Shown here: piece by piece, positions 1-7,939 of the stretch
Layout: each line of letters begins with the position of its first letter
How positions within the stretch are numbered: position 1 is the stretch's first letter
Assembly (NCBI RefSeq): GCF_014648855.1
Contig: NZ_BMRX01000015.1
Location: forward strand, 1-64,000
Direction: 5' to 3'
Source of the DNA: Streptomyces parvulus
Lineage (GTDB): Bacteria > Actinomycetota > Actinomycetes > Streptomycetales > Streptomycetaceae
Length of the DNA: 64,000 nt
The notes under the pieces: generated by a model
Database searches by the model: none
Seen by the model: the letters and a program-made list of their open reading frames with translations, nothing else
Told to the model about the DNA's origin: nothing
Program-made: the position numbers and the translations under genes

Positions 1-110
1 GCGGTGGTCGTCGTCAGGGCCAGGACCAGACCGCTCAGCACGGCCACGACGGCACCCGCACGTCTGGCCGAGCGTCTGCCGTCCGGTTCCGTGAGCACGG
101 TGAAGCGCAT
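1..110 (-). CDS. Secreted protein, N-terminal fragment (cut by window edge)
   Basis: Only the first 36 codons are in the window. The ATG lies at 108-110 on the complementary strand, with a purine-rich GAGGGAAGGA ribosome site just upstream. The product begins MRFTVLTEPDGRRSARRAG and continues into a hydrophobic stretch (AVVAVLSGLVLAL), which reads as a signal peptide: an arginine-rich n-region followed by an h-region. It starts 50 bp after the stop of the GH89 gene on the same strand, so the two are probably co-transcribed and this may be another exported carbohydrate enzyme. The mature domain is outside the window and no function can be assigned. Confidence 0.6.
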   Translation of the reverse strand, partial: MRFTVLTEPDGRRSARRAGAVVAVLSGLVLALTTTT

Positions 111-159
111 GCGCGGTCCTTCCCTCGAAGCTCGGTGCGGGACTGTTCGTGCCGTACGG

Positions 160-2382
160 TCAGCCGGTGGCGCCGGGCAGGGCGTCGAGGACCGCGGTGG
201 CCGCGGTCACCGGATCGCCCGAGGGACGGACGGGGTAGGGGTCGCGCTCCTGGTTCCAGGCGTTCTCCAGCGTGAACCAGTCGATGGCGGCGGGCGGCCG
301 GCCGGTGGCCAGCGCCGTGTCGAGCGAGTCGAGGTACGTCGCCCACCGCACCGCGTAGAAGTCGCGGACGAGCCCGGACCACTCACGGTTGGCGTAGTCC
401 CGCAGCCCTCCGGTGTCGCTGCCGGAGCGGTGGCCCCAGGTGGTGAGGATCGAGCGGGCGTCGAACTCGGCCGCGGCCCGCTCGGCGGGCGTCCGGCCCC
501 ATGACGTGGCGTCCTCCAGCCAGGGGCCGAGCAGGAACCTGGTGTCGGTGGCCAGCAGCCGGTCCAGCAGCGCCAGGTCGGTGTTCCACTCCGCGGCCAG
601 CGCACGGAAACGGGGTAGGTCGGCGCTGTCGTAGGCGGCCTTGATCCGCGGCAGGAGGGACCGGCTGCGGTTCGCCAGCGCCTGACGGGCGACGTCCACC
701 AGGTCGAAGCGGTAGGCGTCGGTCGCCCGCAGTTCCGGCGCCACCTTCAGCAACTCGGCCAGCGCCAGGCGCACGGTGTCCGGGTCGTAGCGCATCGCCC
801 CGGGGCTCCAGCTGGCCGCCGAGGTGGCCGTCAGCCGGGGCCGGGCGGTGAACAGGCTGTCCTGCGACTCGCTCCAGGTGCCGGAGGGCGTGCTGTAGGG
901 GCCGGTGCGCAGCAGCTCCCAGGCGCGGGCCGCGTGCGGATCGGGGCCGCCGTAGCGGCGGGAGGCGTAGGCGGCGAACCAGGCCCTCTGGTCCAGCGGA
1001 CCCGTCCGCCAGGCCAGCTCGGTGAACAGCTCGTAGGCGGCCGGGTTGCCGCCGGTGCCCTCCGGCAGGTAGGCGATGCCCGCGAGCGCGCTGCCGGGCT
1101 TGGTGCGCCACCGGTCGAAGCGCTCGGCCCAGACCGCGGTGTTGGCGCCGACGGTGGTGTGGCCGCCGAAGTTGGGGATGGTGCCGAACGCGTAGGGCGT
1201 GCCGTGCCAGGTGGTTTCCCGGTCGAGTCCGTCGTAGCGGTCGGACAGGCCGTCGACGATGAGCAGCCTGCTCCTGTCGACCGCGTCGATGATCGCGGCC
1301 GGGGGGTTGTTCTGCCAGCCGATGAGGGTCCAGACGGCGCCCGGGCGGGCGGTCTGGAGCGCGTCCATCACGGCTCGCGCGGCGTCGGCGACGGGCACGT
1401 CGCCGGGCCTGCCGCCCTCGTGCAGCAGATCCATCTTGAACATCGACGTGTCGCCGAACAGCTGCCGCTGGTGGCGGTAGAAGGAGGCGGCGACCCGGCG
1501 GAAGACCTCGCTGCGCGGATCCAGCCAGTCGGGCCGGTCGAAGCCCACCCACTGGCCCTGCGGCACGACCGGCCCGGCGGGGTTGCGGTCGGTGAAGCCC
1601 GGCGGAACCGTGCCGAAGTATCCCGGCAGCACCGGGGTCATCCCGAGTTGGCGCAGCCGGTCGGCGATCCGGCGGCCCAGATCGGCCCGGTCCCGCAGCA
1701 GGCGTTCGGAGACCGGGCCGGCGAAGCCGGACATGTTCTGCATCAGCCACCACGGCTGGTGTGCGGGGCCCGGGATCCAGGACCTCAGCTCCCGCCCGGA
1801 GTAGCCGAACTCCTGGAAGGTCTCGTGGTAGACGGCGTCGGCGCCCATCTGGACCAAGACCTCGTTCACCCCGTGCAGGGCGAGCAGGTCGATCTGGTTC
1901 TCGTAGGCCGCCCAGTCGCGGTAGGCGCCGGAGTACCCGTCGTCGGTGTCGTTGAGGGCGAAGCGGTGCGGCACCGACGCCTGCCGGTGGACGGTCCCGT
2001 CCGGCCCGGGCAGCGTGCGGGGCAGTCTCCCGGTACTGCGGCCCGGCCATCCGAGGTCCACTCCGGCCGTGTGCTTGAGGTACCAGTTCACGCCGCTGAG
2101 GATGACGGCCGGGCTGGTGCCGCGGACGCGCACGCGGCCGGGGCGGCCGGAGACGTCGAACCAGTCGCCGGAGTCGGGGCGGGCGGCCGGCACCAGGGAG
2201 AACTGCGAGGCGTGACGGGGGAGGAGGCGGGCCAGCGCCGCCCTGGCGGGGCCGGTGGAGAAGGCGGCCCGCTCCGGCGGGGAGGACGCGGCCGCGGAGG
2301 GGAAGCCGGGGGTGAGAGCCGTGGTGAGAAGGAGGAGGGCGGTGGCCGCGTGGACGGCGGCCCAGGGTCTGAGGCCTCTCAC
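160..2382 (-). CDS. Secreted alpha-N-acetylglucosaminidase (GH89)
   Basis: A 740-residue product matching the NAGLU/GH89 layout. There is a signal peptide (about residues 1-32, hydrophobic ALLLLTTALTPGF), a small N-terminal domain, then the catalytic barrel with hallmarks such as RFALNDTDDGYSGAYRDW, WLMQNMSGF and FKMDLLHEGG, and an all-helical C-terminal domain. The family removes terminal alpha-linked GlcNAc from glycans by a retaining mechanism. Length is typical for bacterial GH89. The GTG start at 2382 has AGAGGTGA upstream. It has its own promoter and is followed after 50 bp by another secreted-protein gene. The exact substrate (host-type glycan, mucin or microbial polymer) cannot be read from sequence. 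Confidence 0.9.
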   Translation of the reverse strand: MRGLRPWAAVHAATALLLLTTALTPGFPSAAASSPPERAAFSTGPARAALARLLPRHASQFSLVPAARPDSGDWFDVSGRPGRVRVRGTSPAVILSGVNWYLKHTAGVDLGWPGRSTGRLPRTLPGPDGTVHRQASVPHRFALNDTDDGYSGAYRDWAAYENQIDLLALHGVNEVLVQMGADAVYHETFQEFGYSGRELRSWIPGPAHQPWWLMQNMSGFAGPVSERLLRDRADLGRRIADRLRQLGMTPVLPGYFGTVPPGFTDRNPAGPVVPQGQWVGFDRPDWLDPRSEVFRRVAASFYRHQRQLFGDTSMFKMDLLHEGGRPGDVPVADAARAVMDALQTARPGAVWTLIGWQNNPPAAIIDAVDRSRLLIVDGLSDRYDGLDRETTWHGTPYAFGTIPNFGGHTTVGANTAVWAERFDRWRTKPGSALAGIAYLPEGTGGNPAAYELFTELAWRTGPLDQRAWFAAYASRRYGGPDPHAARAWELLRTGPYSTPSGTWSESQDSLFTARPRLTATSAASWSPGAMRYDPDTVRLALAELLKVAPELRATDAYRFDLVDVARQALANRSRSLLPRIKAAYDSADLPRFRALAAEWNTDLALLDRLLATDTRFLLGPWLEDATSWGRTPAERAAAEFDARSILTTWGHRSGSDTGGLRDYANREWSGLVRDFYAVRWATYLDSLDTALATGRPPAAIDWFTLENAWNQERDPYPVRPSGDPVTAATAVLDALPGATG

Positions 2383-2420
2383 AGGTCACCTCTGTGGGGG
2401 TTGTCGAGGGGGTGTTGGTG

Positions 2421-2449
2421 AATATGGAGGCGGGGGAGCCCAGCGTCAA
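2421..2449 (-). promoter_or_regulatory. Sigma-70-type promoter for the GH89 gene
   Basis: On the complementary strand TTGACG (2444-2449) and CATATT (2421-2426) are separated by exactly 17 bp, close to the vegetative consensus. The box lies about 40 bp before the GTG start of the GH89 gene and just downstream of the STAS gene stop, so GH89 need not depend on read-through. Confidence 0.6.
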
Positions 2450-2461
2450 GGACGCATCCGG

Positions 2462-2806
2462 TCATGACGTGCGTCTCGCCTGGTACACCGAGTCGTAGAT
2501 GGGGAAGACGTGGCGCAGCCCGGTCAGCGCGAAGAGCTGCTTCGTGTGCGGGTCGGTGATGACGAGTTTCAGCTCGCCGCGGACCGACTGGACGCGCTTG
2601 AGGGCGCCGACCAGGACGCCCAGCCCCATGGAGTCGATGAAGCTCACACCGCGCAGGTCGATCACGAACCGCCGGAGCCCGTCCGCGAGCCGCTCGATCA
2701 TGTGCTGTTTGATCGACGGCACGGTGTACACGTCCACCTCACCGCGGATCTCCACGACGGTCCAGCCGTCCACGTCGCTGAAGTCGATCTCGATCGGAGG
2801 TTCCAT
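2462..2806 (-). CDS. STAS-domain anti-sigma factor antagonist (BldG-like)
   Basis: About 114 residues from the ATG at 2806, consisting of one STAS domain. The strand pattern TVVEIRGEVDVYTVP, then RFVIDLRGVSFIDSMGLGVL is the classical anti-anti-sigma signature. Ser59 in DSMG is the expected site phosphorylated by a cognate anti-sigma kinase. Such proteins release sigma-B-like factors by binding the unphosphorylated kinase/anti-sigma. No kinase or sigma gene adjoins it, so its partner is encoded elsewhere. A start 14 codons upstream (2848) is possible, but the extra residues (MRRNLCPRHRRW) do not fit the family and neither start has a convincing ribosome site. Confidence 0.88.
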   Translation of the reverse strand: MEPPIEIDFSDVDGWTVVEIRGEVDVYTVPSIKQHMIERLADGLRRFVIDLRGVSFIDSMGLGVLVGALKRVQSVRGELKLVITDPHTKQLFALTGLRHVFPIYDSVYQARRTS

Positions 2807-3070
2807 ACGTACCCAACGGCGATGCCGTGGGCAGAGGTTGCGCCGCACATTCGTTCTGCATATGCATGAACGGTTGGCCAGAGGATCACCGGAAGTGCAG
2901 GTCTGGGGCCCGGAGTGCCTGCGGGACGGGGTGCGTCCTCACCCTTTGTCCGTGTGTTCGAATATCGCCCGCCGTGACGGCCGCACGGCCCCGCCGTGCG
3001 CGTTCCGCCATTCGGGGTCATCCTGGTAGCCGGGCCACGAAGCCCACAGACCGACCTACCGGGAGGTCCT

Positions 3071-3217
3071 GTGATTCTGCTCGCGCTTCTCCTACCGGTC
3101 GTGATGATGGCCTTCCTCTTCGCCGCCGACGCGCTCGAAGACCTGATCTTCCCGCCCCCGACGGTTCCGGAGGAGGAAACCTCCGGAACCGTCGGGGCCA
3201 CGACCACCTCGCCCTGA
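3071..3217 (+). CDS. Small single-span membrane protein (48 aa)
   Basis: GTG start with a perfect GGGAGG 5 bases upstream. The product starts with a hydrophobic helix (ILLALLLPVVMMAFLFAADAL, shortened here in sense to one span) followed by an acidic and proline/threonine-rich tail (EDLIFPPP...EEETSGTVG). I do not recognise a named family, though small proteins of this shape are common in Streptomyces. Codon choice fits a real gene. The last third of the gene is occupied by an 18-bp perfect inverted repeat (separate entry), so the tail is constrained by, or a by-product of, a transcript hairpin. It converges on the DoxX gene, whose stop is 27 bp away. Confidence 0.6.
   Translation: MILLALLLPVVMMAFLFAADALEDLIFPPPTVPEEETSGTVGATTTSP
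3156..3197. terminator. 18-bp perfect hairpin inside a small ORF
   Basis: Arms 3156-3173 and 3180-3197 are perfectly complementary (CCCCGACGGTTCCGGAGG and its reverse complement) around a 6-base AGGAAA loop. It sits between convergent genes and could end transcription on both strands. Unusually, it lies within codons 29-43 of the 48-codon gene rather than after the stop. No U-tract follows, which is normal for Streptomyces terminators. Confidence 0.6.
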
Positions 3218-3243
3218 GCCGGACGACCACGGCCGGAAAGCGG

Positions 3244-3693
3244 TCAGGACACCCGGCCGCGGACCCGCCGCGGGGCGCCCGGCACGGTTCCGGGGCGGCG
3301 CTCCCGCCCCGCGAGTGACAGGGCGCCCGGCCCGAAGAAGACCAGCAGCAGGAATCCCCAGCAGAACAGGGCCGGGGCCAGTCCGCCGTTCTGCAGCGGG
3401 AAGAGTCCCTCCTTCTGGTGCTCGGTGAAGTACGCGAAGGCCATGATTCCCGACGCGAGGAACGCGGCGCCCCGCGTGAGGGCCCCGACCAGGACGAGGG
3501 CGCCGGCCACCAGCTCGATCACCCCGGCGTACCAGAACGGCCACTCGCCCACGGGACTGGCCGGCCGGTCGAGCAGCCCGAAGACCGTCGCCGCGCCCTC
3601 GCTGGTGAACAGCAGGCCCAGGACGATGCGGAACAGGCCCAGGACCAGGGGCTGCCGGGCGGCCAGCCGGTCGTTCAGGCGTGCGGTGCTCAT
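3244..3693 (-). CDS. DoxX-family membrane protein
   Basis: 149 residues from the ATG at 3693, which is preceded by GAGGAG at good spacing; the longer in-frame extension lacks a ribosome site. Four hydrophobic spans (around LFRIVLGLLFTSEG, WYAGVIELVAGALVLVG, AAFLASGIMAFAYF and LFCWGFLLLVFFG) and the FRI.LG...T..G start are typical of DoxX/quinol oxidase subunit-like proteins. The family is often linked to redox stress or thiosulfate and quinone metabolism, but the role of individual members is mostly unknown. It is isolated here. A hairpin separates it from the upstream GH16 gene, so it probably has its own promoter. Confidence 0.85.
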   Translation of the reverse strand: MSTARLNDRLAARQPLVLGLFRIVLGLLFTSEGAATVFGLLDRPASPVGEWPFWYAGVIELVAGALVLVGALTRGAAFLASGIMAFAYFTEHQKEGLFPLQNGGLAPALFCWGFLLLVFFGPGALSLAGRERRPGTVPGAPRRVRGRVS

Positions 3694-3745
3694 CGGTGCG
3701 CTCTCCTCGGGTCGTCCGGCGTACGGCCGCGCACGACACGGCCGC

Positions 3746-3775
3746 AGGGAGTACGAGACCTCTCCCGTACTCCCT
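3746..3775. terminator. Hairpin between GH16 and DoxX genes
   Basis: AGGGAGTACG (3746-3755) pairs perfectly with CGTACTCCCT (3766-3775) over a 10-base loop. It lies just past the stop of the GH16 gene on the minus strand and about 50 bp before the DoxX start, so it is probably the GH16 terminator. A palindromic operator for doxX is an alternative. Confidence 0.5.
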
Positions 3776-3831
3776 ACGTGCGCGCGAGGCGATCCGCTCA
3801 ACGCTGGCCCCGACCCGTCGGGACGGCGTCC

Positions 3832-4689
3832 TCAGTCGCTGGTGGTCACCTTCACCTCGTCGACCACCAGCTGCTGCGGGAAGGTGGTCGAGCCGTCGGG
3901 GTCACCGGGCCAGTAGCCGCCGACCGCGAGGTTCAGGATGAGGAAGAACGGCTTGTCGAAGACCCACTGGTTGCCGTTCAGGTCGGCCGGTGTGCGCGTC
4001 TGGTAGACGTTGCCGTCGACCGACCAGGTGATCTTGTCCGGGGCCCAGTCCACCGCGAAGGTGTGGAAGGCGTCCGCGAAGGCCTCGCCGTTCGGCAGGG
4101 TGTAACCCGCGCCGATGCCGCCCGAGCCGGAGTAGCCGGGGCCGTGGAGGGTGCCGTGGACGGTGGAGGGCTCGAAGCCGACGTTCTCCATGATGTCGAT
4201 CTCGCCGGAGTTGGGCCAGCCGACCTGGCCGATGTCCTGGCCCAGCATCCAGAACGCGGGCCAGATGCCCTGCCCGCGCGGGATCTTCATCCGGGCCTCG
4301 ACGCGGCCGTAGGTGGCGGTGAACTTGCCCGAGGTGTTGAGCCGGGCCGAGGTGTACTCGCACGACCCGTACCAGCACTGGTAGTTGCCCGGGTTCTCGC
4401 GGCGGGCCTCGATCACCAGGTTGCCCTGGCCGTCGAGCTTCGCGTTGTCGGTGCCGGGCGTGTAGTACTGCCGCTCGTGGTTGTCGACGTTGTCGCCGGT
4501 CTCCAGCTGCCACTTGGCGGAGTCGACGCCGGACCCGGCGGGTCCGTCGAAGGTGTCGGAGAACGTCACGGCCGCGGCGGCCGTCTCCGCCGGGCGGTCC
4601 GCGTGCGCGGGCGCGACCGCGGCGGCGGCCACCAGGCCGACCGACAGGGTGGTGAGCAGGCAGCTGCGGAGCAGACGTGGGGAGTTCAT
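3832..4689 (-). CDS. Secreted endo-beta-1,3-glucanase (GH16)
   Basis: 285 residues, ATG at 4689 with GAAGGGAGAGA upstream. A Sec signal peptide ends near AHA (residue 30). The single GH16 jelly-roll domain contains SGEIDIMEN (161-169), with catalytic Glu163 as nucleophile, Asp165, and Glu168 as acid/base. The surrounding sequence (YTSARLNT, RGQGIWPAFWMLG) matches laminarinase-type members that cut beta-1,3-glucans such as laminarin and fungal wall glucan. There is no carbohydrate-binding module, so it is a minimal form. The GH64 gene lies 104 bp upstream on the same strand with a hairpin between. The two would cooperate as endo- and oligosaccharide-releasing glucanases. Confidence 0.92.
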   Translation of the reverse strand: MNSPRLLRSCLLTTLSVGLVAAAAVAPAHADRPAETAAAAVTFSDTFDGPAGSGVDSAKWQLETGDNVDNHERQYYTPGTDNAKLDGQGNLVIEARRENPGNYQCWYGSCEYTSARLNTSGKFTATYGRVEARMKIPRGQGIWPAFWMLGQDIGQVGWPNSGEIDIMENVGFEPSTVHGTLHGPGYSGSGGIGAGYTLPNGEAFADAFHTFAVDWAPDKITWSVDGNVYQTRTPADLNGNQWVFDKPFFLILNLAVGGYWPGDPDGSTTFPQQLVVDEVKVTTSD

Positions 4690-4705
4690 GTCTCTCCCTT
4701 CGTGG

Positions 4706-4732
4706 GCCCGCTCCCACGACGCGGGAGCGGGC
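4706..4732. terminator. Intergenic hairpin between GH64 and GH16
   Basis: GCCCGCTCCC (4706-4715) and GGGAGCGGGC (4723-4732) form a perfect 10-bp stem with a 7-base loop. It follows the GH64 stop and precedes the GH16 start, both on the minus strand, so it could attenuate read-through or stabilise the upstream message. It does not match the CebR box. Confidence 0.45.
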
Positions 4733-4793
4733 ACGGGGGTGGGGGGATGGTGGTGCGGGGAGGGGCTGTCCGGGCGCGGGTGGGGCCGGCCGG

Positions 4794-5987
4794 TCAGCCG
4801 AAGGACTCCAGCGTGATCGCGGCGTCCTTGGGGTCGCCGTCGTGCACCAGCGACTCGTGGTTGCCGACGTCGTCGAAGGCGAACGCGTACGCCTGGCCGT
4901 CCTGCATCTGCGCGTGGATCAGGCGGGCGTAGTGGTTGGTGACGCCGTCCTGGTAGAAGCCCGAGGCGTCGGCGTCCGGCTGCTCGGAGTTGGTCAGCAG
5001 CGTCGACCGGTTGTACGCGGCGCACAGTGTCCGCGAGATGGGCCCGCGCACCTGGTCGTTGGGCGCGTCGAGCTTGTTGTAGCAGCCGAAGACGGAGTCG
5101 GAGTCCGGCTTCTCGAAGGAGGTCACCACGGCGCCGGAGCCGTCGGTGAAGTCCATCCGGTCGCCGTTGACCTTGCCGAAGTACTTCGTGTCCGGCTGCT
5201 CCTTGAACGGCGTGACCGTCAGCGTGTCGGAGGCGTACTTGCTCCAGACGCGGTCGATGTAGTCGTCCATCACCCCGGCGGGCAGGTCGCCGGAGCCGAT
5301 GCCGTGACCGGGGGCCAGTACGCGCAGCGGAGTGCCGTCGGCGCGGTTCTGGACCAGGCCCTCCCAGCCGCCGCCCTGCTGGGTGAGGCCGTCGGCCACG
5401 GCCTTGTAGCCGCCGGGCTTCAGTGTCCCGGTGTGCTTGGCCGACCCGTCGCCGGCGGTGAGGCCGACGGAGTACGGGGCCGAGAACATGTCGACCTGGG
5501 TGGAGTTGATCCACAGCCCGGAGTCGTTGAGCGTGTACTCCGTCCAGTTGAACAGGGTGTCGTGGTTGGGGTCGGCCGCGTTCTGCACGGCGGGCTGCAC
5601 GAGACCGCCCTCGGCCAGGCGGAAGTCCAGCTTCTTGCCGTAGGAGAAGTAGACGCGGCCGGAGAACTTCGGGAGCTGAACGGTCTTTGACCCGCCGTTT
5701 GCGGGACCGGCGAACGACGCGTCGGGGGCCGGGACCGGCGGGGCACCGCCGGCCGGCCAGGCGTGGAAGGCGCCGCTCTCGTCGGCGTATCCCTGCTTGC
5801 CGGAGGCCAGTTCGGTGCCGATCACGTACACGTAGACCTGCTCGCCGCTGCCCGAGTCGTTCTTGAGGGTGAGCGGGATCGTGTCCGGTACGGCCGAGGC
5901 CGGTTCGGCCGGCCCTATGACGACGGCGACGGCGCCGATGGACGCCGCGACGGCCAGGGACGCCGTCAGCTTGCGTGGGGAAAGCAC
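4794..5987 (-). CDS. Secreted beta-1,3-glucanase (GH64)
   Basis: 397 residues from a GTG at 5987 with AAGGAGG five bases before it. The signal peptide ends near PASA (residue 32). The mature part begins IPLTLKNDSGSGEQVYVYVIGTE and contains FSGRVYFSYGKKLDF and LNDSGLWINSTQVDMFSAPY, typical of the GH64 fold with a thaumatin-like domain. GH64 enzymes release laminaripentaose from long beta-1,3-glucans with inversion. The later GVTNHYARLIHAQMQDGQAYAFAFDD region is also typical. Its promoter carries a LacI-type palindrome, suggesting induction by a glucan breakdown product. It precedes GH16 and probably shares its regulation. Confidence 0.92.
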   Translation of the reverse strand: MLSPRKLTASLAVAASIGAVAVVIGPAEPASAVPDTIPLTLKNDSGSGEQVYVYVIGTELASGKQGYADESGAFHAWPAGGAPPVPAPDASFAGPANGGSKTVQLPKFSGRVYFSYGKKLDFRLAEGGLVQPAVQNAADPNHDTLFNWTEYTLNDSGLWINSTQVDMFSAPYSVGLTAGDGSAKHTGTLKPGGYKAVADGLTQQGGGWEGLVQNRADGTPLRVLAPGHGIGSGDLPAGVMDDYIDRVWSKYASDTLTVTPFKEQPDTKYFGKVNGDRMDFTDGSGAVVTSFEKPDSDSVFGCYNKLDAPNDQVRGPISRTLCAAYNRSTLLTNSEQPDADASGFYQDGVTNHYARLIHAQMQDGQAYAFAFDDVGNHESLVHDGDPKDAAITLESFG

Positions 5988-6012
5988 ACGGTCCTCCTTG
6001 GTGTGGGGGACT

Positions 6013-6045
6013 TGCAACGTTGTAGGCCTTCCCTGCACATGTCAA
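6013..6045 (-). promoter_or_regulatory. GH64 promoter with LacI-type operator
   Basis: On the complementary strand a consensus TTGACA (-35, plus-strand 6040-6045) is followed at 15-17 bp by a TACAACGT region. The near-palindrome TGCAACGTTGTA (6013-6024, perfect core CAACGTTG) covers the -10/start region. A very similar GACAACGTTGTC occurs at 34786-34797. The CG-centred symmetry is typical of LacI/GalR operators. Confidence 0.55.
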
Positions 6046-6104
6046 CAAGTTGAACGAGATGAATCGGAAGAAGGCGCTCCAGCTTCGGGAAGTGAAGCGG
6101 ACAA

Positions 6105-6141
6105 AGCCCGCGAACCCGCAAGTGCCGTACGCAAGCGGGCT
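6105..6141. terminator. Possible terminator after the Trp-rich protein gene
   Basis: AGCCCGC (6105-6111) and GCGGGCT (6135-6141) pair. With one bulged base the stem can extend to about 11 bp using the flanking ACAA/TTGT. It lies downstream of the minus-strand gene ending at 6233. The large loop makes this a weak call. Confidence 0.35.
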
Positions 6142-6232
6142 GTTGTGATACCGGATGTTGACACGCCCGGTCCGCGGTCACGATCCTGTACGCGCTTCCA
6201 CTCGGGCCGCGGCGGGTGGCGGCCCGCGCCCG

Positions 6233-6703
6233 TCAGGGGGTCAGGGACCAGCGCGGCGTGACGCCGGTGAGCCGGCAGACGAGGAAGTAGAGCGGTATGG
6301 GCGCGGTGTACGGCGAGTCGCCGTCGGGTCCGTGCACCAGGTGCGGACCGGCGGGGCGGGGGTCGCCCCCGGTCCGGGTCCAGGAGGGGTCGCCGCTCAC
6401 GTAGAGGGCGCTGTGCGGCCACGCGACCCCGATGTCGGAGCCGGCGGGCACGATCCACCACCAGCGGTCCTGATCGGCGAAGACGCAGCCCGCGCGCGGC
6501 AGGCAGGCCAGGATGCGCTCGCCGTGGTCGGGTGTGGTGCCGACCGCGTCGTGCCCGAGGCCGGTGCGCAGTCCGGCGGGCAGGGTCAGCGGGGCCGGAC
6601 CGGAGAGGTGCCGCCGGGGCGGCCGCAGGGGGCCGGATGCGCATGCGCGGTCACGGGCGAAGGCCGTGGACGGACGTGGATCACGAGTGTGCTGCAGGTC
6701 CAT
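6233..6703 (-). CDS. Conserved Trp-rich hypothetical protein
   Basis: 156 residues. The middle and C-terminal parts look like a folded protein: ILACLPRAGCVFADQDRWWWIVP, then SDIGVAWPHSALYVSGD and PYTAPIPLYFLVCRLTG. I recall this WWWIVP-type protein as a common Streptomyces hypothetical encoded near XRE-DUF5753/DUF397 genes, as here, where that set starts 360 bp away and divergently. The first 45 residues are low in recognisable features. The ATG at 6703 has only AAAGGA eight bases before it, so a downstream start is possible. Function unknown; an accessory of the neighbouring regulatory system is a guess. Confidence 0.65.
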   Translation of the reverse strand: MDLQHTRDPRPSTAFARDRACASGPLRPPRRHLSGPAPLTLPAGLRTGLGHDAVGTTPDHGERILACLPRAGCVFADQDRWWWIVPAGSDIGVAWPHSALYVSGDPSWTRTGGDPRPAGPHLVHGPDGDSPYTAPIPLYFLVCRLTGVTPRWSLTP

Positions 6704-7063
6704 GGGGGGTGTCCTTTGGCCGGGCGGGGAGCTGGAGGAACCGTGCGGGCCGGCGCGTACCGGTCCTCCACATCGACGCGCGGTCGGGCTGCCGACGCGC
6801 GCGCAACCGACGGATCACCAGGAGAACGTTGTCATGCGAGATCGTCCCAGGGGGTGGGGGATGCGTCTTCAACAGGACGGTCCTGGAACCGGTTGAGGTG
6901 AACGAATGGGGTCGGTTCAACCACTGTGTCATCCGGTCGCAACCCTGCGCAACCGGCAAGTTGAAAATTGCAGTGGGGTGGATGCATGCTCCTCCGGCAC
7001 GCAGGCCGCCGTGGCAGACTGCGCATCCGGGGCCGGGCGCGCAGCCGCGAAGAAGGAGTTGGT
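6704..7063. other. Intergenic region before the WhiJ-type regulator
   Basis: A 360-bp stretch between divergent genes. It contains a short candidate ORF (6834-6896), an imperfect dyad with GGTTGA and TCAACC halves around 6891-6922, two GCAACC repeats near 6938-6956, and an AT-richer TTGAAAATTGC segment near 6960 that would suit a promoter for the regulator at 7064. No RNA gene or longer coding region is evident. Confidence 0.4.
6834..6896 (+). CDS. Candidate 20-codon ORF
   Basis: ATG preceded at nine bases by AGGAG, encoding MRDRPRGWGMRLQQDGPGTG and then a TGA. It could be a leader or small regulatory peptide in front of the XRE regulator gene. Support is limited to the ribosome site and position. 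The length is within what chance allows, and I know no family. Confidence 0.2.
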   Translation: MRDRPRGWGMRLQQDGPGTG

Positions 7064-7939
7064 GTGACCTCGGAGACCGATTGGGGCGGTGCCCCCTCCG
7101 TGCTGCGCATGATCCTCGGCAGGCAGCTGGAGGAGTTGCGCACCCGGGCCGGTCTGTCCTTCGAACAGGCCGCCGAGTCCATCGGGGTGAGCCATTCCAC
7201 GATCCGGCGCATGGAGGCGGCGAAGGTGGCCCGCCTGCGGCTGCCGGACGTGGAGAAGCTGCTCCAGTTCTACGGCGTCCGCGACCAGCAGGAGATCGAC
7301 ACCTTCCTGAAGTCGGCCCGGGAGGCGAACAAGCGGGGCTGGTGGCACACCTACCGGGACGTGATGCCGGACTGGTTCGCCGCCTACCTCAGCCTGGAGC
7401 AGGCGGCCCTGCACATCCGCGCCTACGAGCCCGAGTTCGTGCACGGACTGCTCCAGACCCCGGCCTACGCCCGCGCCCTGCTGAGCGCCGGCAACCCGCA
7501 CGCCTCCTCGGACGCCACCGAACGCCGGGTCGCACTGCGCATGCGGCGCCAGGAGATCCTCACCCGGCCCGCGCCGCCCCGGCTCTGGGTCGTCATGGAC
7601 GAAACGGTTCTGCGCTGGCCCGTGGGCGGCTCCGAGGTGATGCGGGAGCAGGTGGACCACCTGATCGAGGTGGGCCGGCTGCCCAACGTGACGCTCCAGA
7701 TCATGCCGTTCGCCGGGGGGCCGCACCCCGCGATGCGGGCGGGCGCCTTCCACGTCTTCCGCTTCCGGGCCCCCGAACTCCCCGACATCGTCTATCTCAG
7801 CGGCCTCGTGGGCGCCGTCTACCTGGACAAGGGCGACGACGTGGTGGTCTACCGCGAGGCGCTGGACCGGCTCGGCGCCCAGGCCGTGCCGGCCCGCAGC
7901 ACCGAGGAACTCCTCGGCGCGCTACGCAAGGAGCTGTGA
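7064..7939 (+). CDS. XRE-family regulator with DUF5753 domain (WhiJ-like)
   Basis: 291 residues from the GTG at 7064, which has AAGGAG at five bases; the longer ORF upstream lacks this. Residues about 15-70 form a Cro/CI-type helix-turn-helix (LGRQLEELRTRAGLSFEQAAESIG, then HSTIRRMEAAK). The rest is DUF5753 with YEPEFVHGLLQTPAYARALL and MDETVLRWPVGG. WhiJ-type regulators of Streptomyces act on development and antibiotic production together with a small DUF397 partner, and that partner gene follows with zero spacing. The ligand is unknown in the family. Confidence 0.93.
   Translation: MTSETDWGGAPSVLRMILGRQLEELRTRAGLSFEQAAESIGVSHSTIRRMEAAKVARLRLPDVEKLLQFYGVRDQQEIDTFLKSAREANKRGWWHTYRDVMPDWFAAYLSLEQAALHIRAYEPEFVHGLLQTPAYARALLSAGNPHASSDATERRVALRMRRQEILTRPAPPRLWVVMDETVLRWPVGGSEVMREQVDHLIEVGRLPNVTLQIMPFAGGPHPAMRAGAFHVFRFRAPELPDIVYLSGLVGAVYLDKGDDVVVYREALDRLGAQAVPARSTEELLGALRKEL

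Noticed and set aside
934..2421. Long plus-strand ORF of 495 codons opposite GH89
   Set aside because: It is the mirror frame of a well-supported GH89 gene and its product is low-complexity Val/Gly/Ala/Arg.
4706..4732. CebR-type operator (TGGGAGCGCTCCCA) before GH16
   Set aside because: The sequence is a hairpin with GCCCGCTCCC and GGGAGCGGGC arms, not the CebR palindrome.
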